The translations under genes were made by a program, and so were the position numbers. The notes below the pieces were generated by a model, which was not told the origin of the DNA, did no database searches, and saw only the letters and a program-made list of their open reading frames with translations. Source: Bisporella sp. PMI_857 (Eukaryota > Ascomycota > Leotiomycetes > Helotiales > Helotiaceae). Taken from it: a stretch of 64,000 bases of DNA. Where the stretch lies: assembly GCA_021307315.1 (NCBI GenBank), contig JAJSPD010000006.1, forward strand, positions 1-64,000. The letters run 5' to 3'. Numbering within the stretch: the first letter of the stretch is position 1; each line of letters opens with the position of its first letter. Positions 34,610-45,521 of the stretch are shown piece after piece.

Positions 34610-36638
34610 GTACTGAATTGCTTTAATTAGTTGTCGAACAATAGACGTAATTGTCGATTAGCTAGAAAAAAAGACACTCAGGAAATCAAGCTAGTCGGCA
34701 TACCGAGTTTTCGTAAAATAGCTAATAGTCGATTTCTGGCTACGTGATCGAATGCTTTTTTGATGTCTAGTAGCAGCGCGTTGTTGTAATAAGTTTTGCT
34801 AGTCGATTTTGCTGTATCTCATTTGTCAATAGCATTGCCGCGTCGATAGCTGACTTTTTCAGTCGACCTCCAATTTGCGTATTGTGCAATAAACTAGTTC
34901 TTTCAGCTAAATAGCTAAGTCGCTGAGCTAGTATGCGTTCGCTAATTTTGCCTAAGCAATTTAGTAGCGAAATGACTTTGTAAGCTTTCGGAGCCGAGTA
35001 GTCAGGCTTTCCAGGCTTTTTGAGTATTACTCCTGTAGCTTGTTTCCAGCATTTTGGGATAGCCGATATTCAATAGACTAGCAAATAGTCTGTAAAATAG
35101 ATCCGGATCCGTACAGTAAGCTTGGCGAATAATATCTTGATTGATCGAATCAGGGCCGGGCGTTTTTCCTTTGATTTTTGCCGAACAAGCATTCTCTAGC
35201 TCCGAAATAGCTAGTTCCGGCCATTCCCACGTACTAGGTCGATAATTGTTCCAAGCTAGATTAGGTGCTATTGGCGGCGGAGGGAACAGCGTGCTACGTA
35301 GCGTACTAGCTTTGCCTTGGAACGTCGTTTGGCCTGAAATAGTAGGCATCCTTTCCGTTGTCGATCTTTTGTATAAGCCATAGCTTTGTAAATAGATCGC
35401 GGATCCTTTTTTTCCAGAAATTGATTCCAATGCTTGCGTTTAGCGCGTTTAATGCCAAAAAATAGCTATTTCTAGCTACTAATATTGTTGTTTCTGACTA
35501 GAATCACGTGCTAGTTGTCGTTTGCACTGTAGCATAGTTTGGTAATTCCCGTAGTTCGTCATTCCACCAAGGTTTGGCTTTAGCGCTAGTTTTTTGTATT
35601 GGAATAGCTATTTTCGCCGCTGTAGTAATAGCTGTAGTAGCGATTCCGCGGCTTGATCTAGAAAATCAGTACTAGCATATCCGAATAACTAGTACTAGAG
35701 CTAGCTAGCGTGTTGTAGGATTTGACCGATTTCCAAATTAGGATCCTGGCAGTTCCAAGCTGGCTGAGCTACTTTGACTAATTGTACTAAGCTGAACTAA
35801 GGCCGAACAGCTCAAAATAGAACTATTTTCGATTTCTTTAGCAAAAGCTTCGGAAAATCGAGGCCAGTCCGCTAATGCGTATTGAATCTAGTTTGCTATA
35901 TTGTTGTCGAAATCCGAGCTAGTGCTAGTTCCGCGTATTGTGAAAAGGATTCCGTAATGGTCCGAGCCTAAATCAGGCAAAATTTGCCAGTCGTCGACTA
36001 GTTCAGCTAAATTGCTCGAAACTAGAGTCAAATCTAGTACCGATTCTCTAGCTAGTTGAGGCCGAAAAAAAGTGCCTTCGCCAGGCGTATTCAACAACGC
36101 TAGTTCTTGATTTTCGATCCAATTGACTAGCTCGTCGGCGTTGGGACTAGGCTTTGCTAGTGGATCCCACCAAGGATGATGCGTATTGAAATCGCCTAGC
36201 AGAATCGTACTTGGCTGTAGCGTTCTAGAATATAAGCATCTTCTAGCGTTTTGGGCCCTAATCTAGCTTGGTCCGATTCATTGTAAATATTGAGAAGTTG
36301 TAATTTTGACGTTCCTTCTACAATATCGACAGCAAGCATGTCGGAGTCACGTGGTGACGTGCTAGCTATAGTAGCTATTGGTCGATAGCTTTTCGCTACA
36401 TAGACTAGCGTACGAGGTCGGAATGAAAGGTCGGCTGGCAATATCTGTAGAAATGCTGAATGAGCTATAGCGTGTTGTCGAGTAATCTAGCTCATTGTCG
36501 GCTGGTTGAACTAGCCATGGTTCTTGAACTACTTATTATGTCGACTTTTAGCTCAATAGCTAGCTGGAGTGCTGATTCGGTAGCTGCAGCGCTTTTGTTG
36601 AGGTTCACTTGTAGTACTTTGGTATTGCTACTAATCAT
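34610..36638 (-). pseudogene. LINE ORF2 N-terminal half, copy I
   Basis: The ATG is at 36638, 5 nt after the ORF1 stop. It encodes the endonuclease (LSFRPRTLVYVAKSYRP; GDFNTHHPWWDP near 36170; SDHYGILF near 35960), the linker, and RT sequence to 34610. Several one-base losses split the frame into blocks of 70-140 codons. Confidence 0.78.
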
Positions 36639-36643
36639 ACTAG

Positions 36644-38164
36644 CTAGTTTAGCTTAGTCGATTTAATTGCAATTAGCACTTCACAAGCTTTGTGATCAGC
36701 TGTGTGATTTCCTTTGCAGTTGACGCATTTAGGAACCAAATGCATGCATGTAGCTCCTTGTGTGTTGCACGTATTGCATGCATGCTTTTGCGTCACGTGA
36801 CCTTCGCCGCATAGCTTGCATTTGGCTGATTTTTTGCAATGTGTGTCGATATGGCCGAATGCTTGACATTTGCCGCATTGTGTAGTCGGTGCTGTAGCAT
36901 AGAATTTCTCTACGCGTACGCTGATGCCGGCAATAAACAGCCGGTGACGGATAGCTCGATTAGCTTCCTCAGCTGTAGCAAATGATACTACGACCGATCC
37001 CGCGCGCTGATTAGCTCTTTTGTCGGCCGACGTCAGCCAATAAGGAGTTCCAATTGGTTGTAGCCCTTTGTTGAACGTTTTGATTTCCTCAATTACTAGC
37101 TCCATTCCCTTTGTAGTATTGAAGTCGCTAGTAGGTATGCTATGCAATACGACTTTGTGCCAGGATTCGTCTTTTTGCATTGATTTGAACGGCACTAAGT
37201 GTTGCCAAATAGCTTGCTTTTCGATCAAATAGCTTGCTGAAAATTGACTAGTCGTTGTAACAACTAGGTTTTGGCCCATAGATTTGGTGATAGTATTGAC
37301 CTACTGGATTTTTGACACCTTTGTTAGCAAAAGCTTGATTAAAAGCATTCCGAAGTGCCAAAGGTGAAAATTTAGTAGCAACGTCTGACGACGTGACTAG
37401 CACAAGTCTGAGGTCTTTGGCCTTAGTTTTGCTTAGTTCAATTGATGACTTAGCTTTTTGCTTTGATTTGACTAGTGTCCATTCTTGCGGAACAGCCTTG
37501 TTGTTGTTGTTGTGTTGTTGTTGAGCATATTGCTAGTCGTAGCGATAGACGCGTATAACGGTGTCGATTTGGGTGCTGTAGCTGTAAGTGCGTAGCTATA
37601 GCTGTAGCGATAGGCACTTTAGCTAGTGCTTTAGCTTTGTCTCAATTTGACGTGTAGCTGATTCTAGTTGGCGATTTGCGACGTGATGATTGTAGAGGCC
37701 GTACGCAATTTGCCTTGTTCCGTGTACTCTCTGAAAATCTCTAGCAAATCCAGTAGCTTCGATTGCTCGTCGCGTGATTGCGTAGCTAAGCTAGCTTGGA
37801 TCAATAAATCTCTGCTTGTAAAACTGGCTCGCGGCTGTATTGATGTTGTTGTCGTTTTTGTTGTTGTTGTTCCGACGCGTGGTTCTTTCGCGTTGTCGGG
37901 AACGGGAAAACTATAGCCCGTACGCTTTCTATTTTGGTTGCGGCTCAAGCGGTGAGGCGCGGCAAAAATTTTCAGTCGAAAAAGAATTGCTCAACGGATC
38001 AAGAGCTCAACGAGAGCTCTATTGCAGGCGTAAAGGAGCTTGCAACTAGTCGATTCGGTAGCTTTAGGCTAGCTGATTCGATAGGCACGTCGATCATGTC
38101 GACAGCATCACTTGGGGGTGGCTAGAGGCGGTGCCTCCAAAAAGGGATCAGACGCGCTCGACAT
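36644..38164 (-). pseudogene. LINE ORF1, copy I, best preserved
   Basis: The start at 38164 corresponds to MSSAS in copy B. The middle (MSRNQNRKRTGYSFPVPDNA to SQIAN) and the C-terminal 211 codons (MGQNLVVTTTSQFSASYLIE to IKSTKLN) are open, with frameshifts between them. Three knuckle-like clusters can be read: CGKCQAFGHIDTHC, CKLCGEGH and CVNCKGNHTADHKAC. Where copy B has a stop after KQSI, this copy has Trp. It is the best guide to the parental ORF1. Confidence 0.8.
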
Positions 38165-38311
38165 ATCGACCACAACAAAGCGTTTTCTACGCGCACCACG
38201 CGTCGAGCTGGCTATTGCTGGGAGAGATAGGCTAGTGAGCTAGTTCTTCAAGTATTGGAGACGTGTTTTGAACAAAATAGGGGGGTTGAAAATTGTTGTT
38301 GTGTGTTGTGT

Positions 38312-38424
38312 CATTTCTATCATGATCGCGCACAACAATTGCCTTTCCTCCTTAGTTTAGTATCCTTGTAATAGAACCACCTTACTAGCCGCCTTACCAG
38401 GCCAAAGGATTAGGCTTCGTGACA
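38312..38424 (-). mobile_element. Truncated LTR related to the solo LTR at 11013
   Basis: Read on the minus strand it begins TGTCACGAAGCC and matches the first roughly 115 bp of the LTR at 11013-11186 with about a dozen differences, mostly transitions. The distal 60 bp are missing, and LINE I begins there. It forms a 27-kb-spaced inverted pair with the left copy. Confidence 0.75.
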
Positions 38425-39384
38425 AAAAGTACAATATTGTTAAGCATAGTTAAAAATATAAAAAACAGCTAAAACTTTTTGAAAAAAAATAAACTTGAGT
38501 TTTTCTTTTTAGACTCACAAGCATACTTTTAATATCAATATATTACTATTGCAACTACAGCGCTTGTCAAGTGTTCTCACCTGTTATATTGCAATTCCTC
38601 CTGCTGCCCTCTATTTGTTACACAGAGCAACAGCTACACCTTTCCTCTATGAAAGGTCAACCTAAAGGGAATGTGGTCTGATATTTCAGTGGTGCATCAT
38701 TATCCTCCTGAAACCCATTTGAAGCTGAAGGTTGGGCTGAGAGAACTTGTTAGTCAAGCTGATTAGCGTCATCTTGATGAGGTATTCTGTTCTGTTTCGA
38801 TACATCATACCTTTGAGACTCGTCGCTCGCTGACCCCTGTAGAACCATAACCGAACACATTATATTGGTCCTCATATTCCATAGGGAACACTATGTTTAG
38901 GCCCGTTGTTTCGTCCTATGATACATTGCTACCTGGATAGCTTTTGTCATAGTATACACGTTTCTTCCATGTAGTACAAAATTAATACCCCAAATATGCC
39001 ACACAGTTGTCAGGTCCAACCCCGCTCTTCCCCAGCCACTTCCTCCCTCCGCTTCCAAAGACCTTTGGTATATGGCTCCCTAGCAGGAAGTACCAAAAAC
39101 GCCGGGCAAAGTGCAAACATTTCGATTTATCTTTGTCAGGTTCCGTACTGGTATATGTAGTGGATAAGTTTCTGACATGCGACGTCGGATATTGTACTTT
39201 TTGGCCCGCTTAGTGCTGTGGTAAAGCTTATCAACCCTGGCATCTGACAATCTTCCATAACATCATCCAAAGCCCAAACTCTTTTCCAATAATGAAAATA
39301 GCAACCTCACCAAGCCAACAAGCGTATTAAAAGTCTAGATACCGTATATTTGATAGAGCAAAGATCGCAGATCGTAAATTTGGT
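38425..39384. other. Intergenic, right edge of the transposon island
   Basis: AT-rich DNA without repeats that I can match elsewhere in the window and without a credible open frame. It presumably contains the 3' flank of the glycosyltransferase gene. Confidence 0.5.
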
Positions 39385-40564
39385 CTACGGCGTGCTTGAA
39401 GCTGGCGCGTGGTAATCTTTGAAATTCGCATTGGGTGGATACGATCCAGCATATACGCGTACTCTGGTCTCGAAATCAAGAACTGGGGAATATCAGGATT
39501 GTCCTCTACACGATCGAAGACTTCGCTGTCCGATCAAACATGTCTTTGCCTCCTCGCACCCGATGGACAATCTTGTCCACATCTTTGAATTCGTCCCTGT
39601 CGAGTTCTGCGTGCGAGAAGGACTTGACTTTCATGACCATTTCAGCGACAGTTGAGAAGCAGTAACTACAATGCCAACCGGGCGGTTGTAAAGATCAGCG
39701 CCATGCGACCCGGCGGAGGTCTTCAGGAAGTACCGTTTTGTCTAGTTGGTAAAAGGTTGCTTGAGGATGTGGCCAGTCGTCGCGCTTAAGCCATTGGAAG
39801 CTGTAGTAAAACATCTTTGTGTGCAATGTCACGGTTTCGGGGAAGTCACAGTTGCGCAGCGCTTTCAGAGCATCCGGACGTGTATTTCGTCAACATCTGA
39901 TACTAGAATTACGTCCCCTTTGAATGCTTCTTGCTCGCCCTTCAATCGCGGGATAACTTGGTCGTACATGGCATTACGAGAAAAGCGTTCGCGAGCCCAG
40001 GTATTCTCAAACTGCACACCATCCATTTCCAAGGTGTGCAAGATCATCTTGTGTGGTATTTTCTGAATCGGTCCCAGTTCTCTCTGACGTACAGGGTTTG
40101 TCGGCATCAGTGAAGGTTTTCGCGGCTTCAACAATAACAAAATAATCTACGTGGTCATTCATCTGACCCATGCGAACCTCCAACCATTCCAGCTCTGTGT
40201 TGATGAGCATCAAGTCATATATCTTACGATGAACTTGTCGAATGGGATACTGAGTTATGTTAGAACATTATTCCGTGTAAATGAATGCCGTGCGTCCTAT
40301 GTAAGACCTAAGATAGAGGAGGAAAGAACTCACAGGCTCCCACCTCCTCGCCGCACAATATTCTTTTGCTTCTGCCATGGGTAGTAGTTCCATCAAGTTG
40401 GACTTTCCCTTTGGTGGAGGCCTATGATGCCCGCTGAATCCACTGGGCGGGGGGTGGTAATGATTAGGCCCCTGGATGGTGACAAAAAACCATATACAAA
40501 CAAGTAGTGTTGCCAAAGCTAGGAATCTGATATTTGTCGATGAAGTGGCAGTTTGGAAAGTCAT
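39385..40564 (-). CDS. Glycosyltransferase family 17 protein (GnT-III-like), frameshifted
   Basis: Type II membrane glycosyltransferase of family GT17, related to beta-1,4-mannosyl-glycoprotein N-acetylglucosaminyltransferase and expected in the Golgi; the fungal substrate is not established. The start at 40564 (MTFQTATSSTN) is followed by a single membrane anchor, FLALATLLVCIWFFVTI, and a His/Pro-rich stem. After the first intron the catalytic region reads MLINTELEWLEVRMGQMND and VDYFVIVEAAKTF, then the DxD-like DVILVSDVDEI near 39885-39915. The C-terminal part (FYYSFQW, GWHCSYCFST, KSFSHAELDR) continues to a stop at 39385. At least two frame changes occur, for example near 39428 where one T of a TT pair seems lost. 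Confidence 0.8.
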
Positions 40565-42808
40565 GATGAATGAATTCGAGAACTTGGATTTCCGGAACGG
40601 TCGTTGACCTTGGTAAAGACTCCTTGTGTTCCTGGAAAGGCGGCCTTGATGGTGATGGGAATAGGTATCTCTGAGCCACAAACTCTAGACAATCTGACTA
40701 TCATTGCCGATTGTGCTCACTAAACAAAAAATATGGCCAAGAAATCTAGAGCAGATATGGGCTGAGAGCTTGCTGAGATGTAAGGAATGAGTTGACGAAA
40801 TGGACCGACCACAAGCAAAGGGAGAACCAGCATCCTTAAAGGGTGGATCAACACACTCTTGGTGGCATGGGGAGGCTAGGAGATGGTGCGGCTTATAAAC
40901 AAACGATGGGCTCACGGAAGACGGAAAGAGGCAGACGCAACTGGCAAGCCACAACGCTCGTTGTAAAAGCGGCAAAAGGATACAAGCGGGCACTGTAGCG
41001 TAATATGCTGGAGAGGATATGGGGACGCTGGTGTGGGGGTTGATGTGATGGGATGTGATGATATTGATGGTGATGATACCGAACCCGCTCTCTTGGTATG
41101 GACAGCTGGATCCAACTTCTCGCTTTTTTTTTTGATGGCGCGAGTGACGCCAAATCAGTGGATGGCGTTGATGAGTCTCGAAGCCTTCCAACCAGGCGAC
41201 TCAGCTCCCATGTCATCTCGTATTCTATAGTATATATCATGCAAAGCGCCAGCTTCGTGTTCCATTGATAAAGTACTGTAATAGCATAGCATCATGCACA
41301 TGGATGGGCAAGTCCACCGTGAGTTCGATTCCAGATGGGATCCTGTCCTCAGTATACTTACGGACTGTATGGGATGGGGATACACCGTAACGGGCACGAG
41401 GGTTGTAGAGTAGGGAAGTCGATCTGTTCCGCAGGTAGGTAGGAAATGCTGAGGCTTGAGGCTTGCCAGCAAGATACGAGAGTAGCCCCTGGCCTGGCCA
41501 TAGCCTAGCTCAGACCCAAGCCTTCACCTCATCGGCCTGAATGCGCCCGATCAGCCATTCCTTTATCCCTCTACAGTATCCCTACATCCCTAGCGCAACC
41601 CAGCCTGATGTCGCTTGGTGGAACCTGGGCCAGTGGTAATGCTAATAATACAGTCCTGTTCAGGGCAGCGAAAGCAAAGGGATGTAAGCAATTAGTTGCC
41701 AGACTATTGGACTTTCGTCTCAGTTTTCCGAGAGCGGGCAGCACAGTCCTGTAAGAGCAGCGCATTGATAAACCCTCAGCTCAGGTAGAAGAAATTAACT
41801 TCTCTGCTTGCCTTGCCAAATCGTAAAATCTGCTGCTATACCAGGCTCTCTTCACCTCCACTACCATGGCTCTTGGCTCTTGGTCCATGTGGATCTCGCG
41901 TAGCCTTAACCTTATTGTATCAAGGATCTGAGCAAGGCTCTAAATTTTCTCCCACATTCACTAAGATAGTACTGTAGATTCGTCCCCCCCTTTTTTCCCA
42001 GAATTGGGGTGGCTGGGCAACAGTTAAGGTTAAATGTTTGGGGTTTTACTAACGCGCCGCGAACAAGATGATGGGGAGATTGGACTAGAACTTGGGGCCT
42101 TAAAGTGATGACATGCCTAGACTACCTTACCGACAGCCGCTTTCCATAATCATGGGCATCTTATTTTATTCCATGTGGCAGTCCCCCTTTATAAGCTGTA
42201 AATCTAGTGGGTTAGTAGATTGATTGATCGTGTGCATGTCTCGCGCTTTAGGTATGACTTACAATCTCCCAATTATGTCGGGAATGTCCTGCAACTTCAA
42301 AAATTTCCGTTGTTGGGTCATGGAACCTCCTTGTCAGATTTTCTGAACGGGAAACATCGCCTCATGGTCGCTGTAGTAAATTCCTTCTAGGGAAATATAC
42401 ATTACTATATCGTCCAGATCAAAAATTTGGATGCTTGTTGGTTGGGCTCTGTGGATGCCGCTTTTGCATTCACAATCCTCAGCTGGAACATTCTCGGCGT
42501 GGCTTACCGCCGTCGGGGCAGTCTTTACCGTATTCACCCTGCCATAACGCAAACAAATTATATTAAGCATTCGAGAGACGAATGGGGCTCCTCGTTTATA
42601 AATTGCCGAGCCTCGTGCCGTTTGTTGGTAAGAAAAAGATTTATTAAAAATGGAAGCTCAGATATTCACTTAAGTGGAAGTGCCAAGATTCCACATCTCT
42701 ATTAGCCAGACCTCAACAACCCCTTCGCGATAAAGACATACCATTCCTTCTATTCCACTTCCCACTCTTTGCGAGCTTGCATCTGACGTATCTTGAGCGA
42801 ATGGTGCA
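40565..42808. other. Long intergenic region
   Basis: About 2.2 kb without a gene I can support. Open frames are short and unlike known proteins. There is a poly-T run near 41126 and a C7-T6 run near 41983-41998. It must contain the promoters of the flanking divergent glycosyltransferase and transporter genes. Confidence 0.5.
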
Positions 42809-44231
42809 ATGCTGCCAACCATTGAGGCACAGCGCTTACCCGTGACTTTCCATCCTGCTGTATACGTTGTGTTCGTTGTCCCCTTGGTCCCATCGCAGCC
42901 GGTCTCTTCTTGCTCAATCCCGGCTATTGACATGTACTAACATCAAATAAAATCAGGAGCTGGATTGTTTTAAGCTCCATCACCATCCTATTCAACAAAT
43001 ATATCTTATCAAATCTAGAGTTTTGTAAGTCTTAACCCTTGGAGATCATTTGAGCACATCATGGACTAACAGCTTCATCCAGCTTTCCGTATGTCTTCCT
43101 GGAATCTTAAAAATCAATGTACCCAGTCTCCGTGTTAATGACCTCTAGCGGCGATACTAACATGTTGGCATTTACTGTTTGCCACGGTTGCGACCCAGGT
43201 GCTAGCTAAGACAACGACTCTTCTAGATGGCAGAAAATCCGTTAAGATGACTGGACGGGTCTACCTGCGAGCAATAGTCCCATTGGCGTATTGTACAGTG
43301 CCAGTCTCGTGTTGCTCAAATCAAGTATATCTCTACTTGTCAGTAGCCTTCATTCAAATGCTCAAGGTATTCCTGTTTGAATGCCCTCTCATGAGATCCC
43401 GCTGACAAGCTAAACAGGCGAGTGCGCCTATGGCTGTCCTGGTTACCTCTTGGCTTTTAGGGGTAGCGAATCCAAAGCTAAAGGTCTTACTTAATGTGTC
43501 GATTATCGTGTTTGGTGTGGCACTCGCTTCGTACGGGGAGATCGATTTCGTTTGGTTGGGATTTTTCTTCCAGGTTGGCGGAATCGTGTTCGAAGCCATC
43601 CGGCTGGTCATGATTCAGATTCTACTCAGTGGAGATGGGCAGAATATGGACCCTCTTGTGTCACTCTACTATTATGCGCCTGTATCCGCAATCATGAATT
43701 TTTTGTTCGCGGCATTCACGGAGCTACCGTCCTTCCAGATGGCTGATATATGGAGAGTGGGATCATTTATTCTGATACTTAATGCAGCAGTTGCTTTCAT
43801 GTTGAATGTTTCATCGGTGTTTCTGGTATGGCCTTGAAGTCATAGGGAGTTACACTGCTAACAGTTTAGATTGGAAAAACTTCTGGATTAGTGATGACGC
43901 TATGTGGAGTTCTTAAAAATATCCTTCTCGTGGCAGCATCCGTCCTCATATGGGGCACCATCATTACCTGGCTTCAGTTTTCGGGTATGGTATCGCCACC
44001 TTAGGACTAATTTACTATGGTGTGGGGTATGAAGGAATCAAGGTGTACTACACAAACACGCAACAATACGCCACCAAACTTTGGGAAGGAGAATCGACGT
44101 CTTCCACAACTACCAGGTCAACTTTGATGCGTCAACTACTTGTGATAGGAATGTATACGATAATAGTTGTACTATTAGCCGCAGGTATCGCTGTGAGAGT
44201 GCAGCGAAGCTCGAATTCTTATCCAGTTTAA
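42809..44231 (+). CDS. Triose-phosphate/nucleotide-sugar transporter family protein
   Basis: Multi-helix carrier of the drug/metabolite superfamily (TPT/DUF250), expected in Golgi, ER or another endomembrane; substrate unknown. The ATG at 42809 follows an in-frame stop. Exon 1 ends HPAVYVV; exon 2 gives SWIVLSSITILFNKYILSNL. A predicted 6-nt exon at 43083-43088 joins to FPAILTCWHLLFATV. Then come DGRKSVKMTGRVYLRAIVP, NQVYLYLSVAFIQMLK, an intron at about 43367-43417, SAPMAVLVTSW, the GGIVFEAIRLVMIQ signature and DPLVSLYYYAPVSA. After the last intron, IGKTSGLVMTLCGVLKNILL and a C-terminal helix end at 44231. Frame slips occur near 43285-43320 (two, compensating) and near 43978 (one T lost in a T run). 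Confidence 0.85.
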
Positions 44232-44620
44232 CCAGGGGATAGCTAAATTTCAACAACCATCGGCTCTGTAGCAACAAAATCTATAGAATGGTGTTAGAAT
44301 GGAGGTATGGCGCTTGGCATACAGGGTAGGCCTGGAATTGTATTGGGAGTATGTAAAGGAGCTTTAGGGAAAGCGATTATATAATTATACTTCATTAAAA
44401 TATCAGTGCATATTTTTTCTTACGCAGGGTGAACAAGGCAAAATGAAAGGAGAGCGCGATGGAACGCCTGGGTAGAGAAACCCCCGAAATCATTTGTATA
44501 TCACTCAACAATATAAATAAGTGATGCCATGGTATATAAAACCGCTCATTTGTGTCCGTTCCCATCCCAACCCAAATACCGCAAGTCCTGCAATGTAGGT
44601 TCTTGATAGGCAGACGTCGA
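44232..44620. other. Intergenic gap between converging genes
   Basis: This gap contains the 3' ends of the transporter and ALB1 genes. No other feature is seen. Confidence 0.5.
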
Positions 44621-45244
44621 TCATAGCTCTTCCTCCCTATCGCCTGCTGCTGGAGTCGCAGGTATAGGAGTGGGTTTAGTAGCATCCAAAATGTTCCAAG
44701 CTTCAATGAACGGAACCACCAACTCCTCAACGTCGATTTCCTCTATCCGCATCCGCATCATTTTCTTTGTCCGCCCAGTTTTCCCCCAGTGCTAGCATCA
44801 CTTGTGCCTCCTCATTCGCGTTCTGTGCCAGCATCTTCTTATTTAGCTCATCCCAAGCCTTCGCTCTACCCTGTACTATCCTTGCTCTTTCCTTACTCCT
44901 CTCAATACTTTTTTCTTGTTTGTCCACCACCACTTCAGCACGGTCCATGCCCTTTTCTTGTCTTTTTGCCTTGGCGCTCAGCATAGCTTTTCTGCCATTC
45001 TTGGACTTCTTGGAGACTCCAGCACCTTGATATACTGCTAATATAGACGGCCGATAATTATTATTTTCTTGGGTGGTTTGACTTCCTTGAGGATATGTCA
45101 GTATCGATGCTAGGTGAAGAAGCGCGCTTCGACGCCCGAGAGTGGATTGAGATGGCTATTATAGAATCAGTACCTGCCATGCTTGCAAGGTAATACGATA
45201 GTCTTACGATGCTTGCCCTTTCTCCGAGGTCCTGTCTTAGCCAT
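44621..45244 (-). CDS. ALB1: ALB1-like ribosome biogenesis factor
   Basis: Small basic nuclear shuttling protein that in yeast binds Arx1 on pre-60S particles and helps their export. Exon 1 (from ATG 45244) encodes MAKTGPRRKGKHRKTIVLPC. After an intron the family hallmark HSRASKRASSPSIDTD appears, followed by KEVKPPKK and, after a further intron, KKSKNGRKAMLSAKAKRQEK. A charged helix (DRAEVVVDKQEKSIERSKER) and RAKAWDELNKK follow, then an acidic C-terminus. One base must be shifted near 44745 to keep the acidic tail (EIDVEELVVPF) ending at 44621. Recognition rests on the HSRA...SPSID block and the coiled helix. It is divergent from the deubiquitinase, 277 bp away. Confidence 0.75.
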
Positions 45245-45521
45245 TATTTGGAGATGATTGTTTATGGCAGTTTCTGCAGGCAGGCAGTGTGGGGTTGGGA
45301 CTTTTTTGGGAGGCGGGGGGTTGTCGGAAGAAATTACCCCGAGATCCGTCACTAAATTAAGCCTAAGGCATGCAACCTCTTTCGTACTGACGAAAGTACG
45401 CTTTCTGAGAAACATTCAGCCCAAACTACTGTACTATTCATGAATTTCTGAGATCAGTGTCTGGGGGAAAGGCACTTTCAGAACATGCAAGCTCCATCTG
45501 TTCAGTACGAAATCCGACAAG

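Larger units (their letters stand above)
34610..38298 (-). mobile_element. LINE copy I: 5' UTR, ORF1 and first half of ORF2
   Basis: On the minus strand this copy reads from a 5' UTR (ending near 38298) through ORF1 and ORF2 to the RT domain at 34610, where it stops abruptly at the tail of copy H. LINEs are normally truncated at the 5' end, so loss of the 3' half means it was split by later insertions. Copy C carries the missing part from about 24 nt further on. Confidence 0.83.

Noticed and set aside
11013..38424. The whole island as a single DNA transposon bounded by inverted repeats
   Set aside because: The left repeat is a complete solo LTR with its own GTATT duplication and the right one is truncated, so they are not terminal inverted repeats of one element.
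41320..41345. GAGTTCGATTCC resembling a tRNA T-loop
   Set aside because: The bases on each side do not pair and no A box or acceptor stem lies at the right distance.
40685..41472. Overlapping open frames of 100-170 codons on the minus strand
   Set aside because: They are rich in His/Ser/Pro from low-complexity DNA, show no known motif and compete with each other in several frames.
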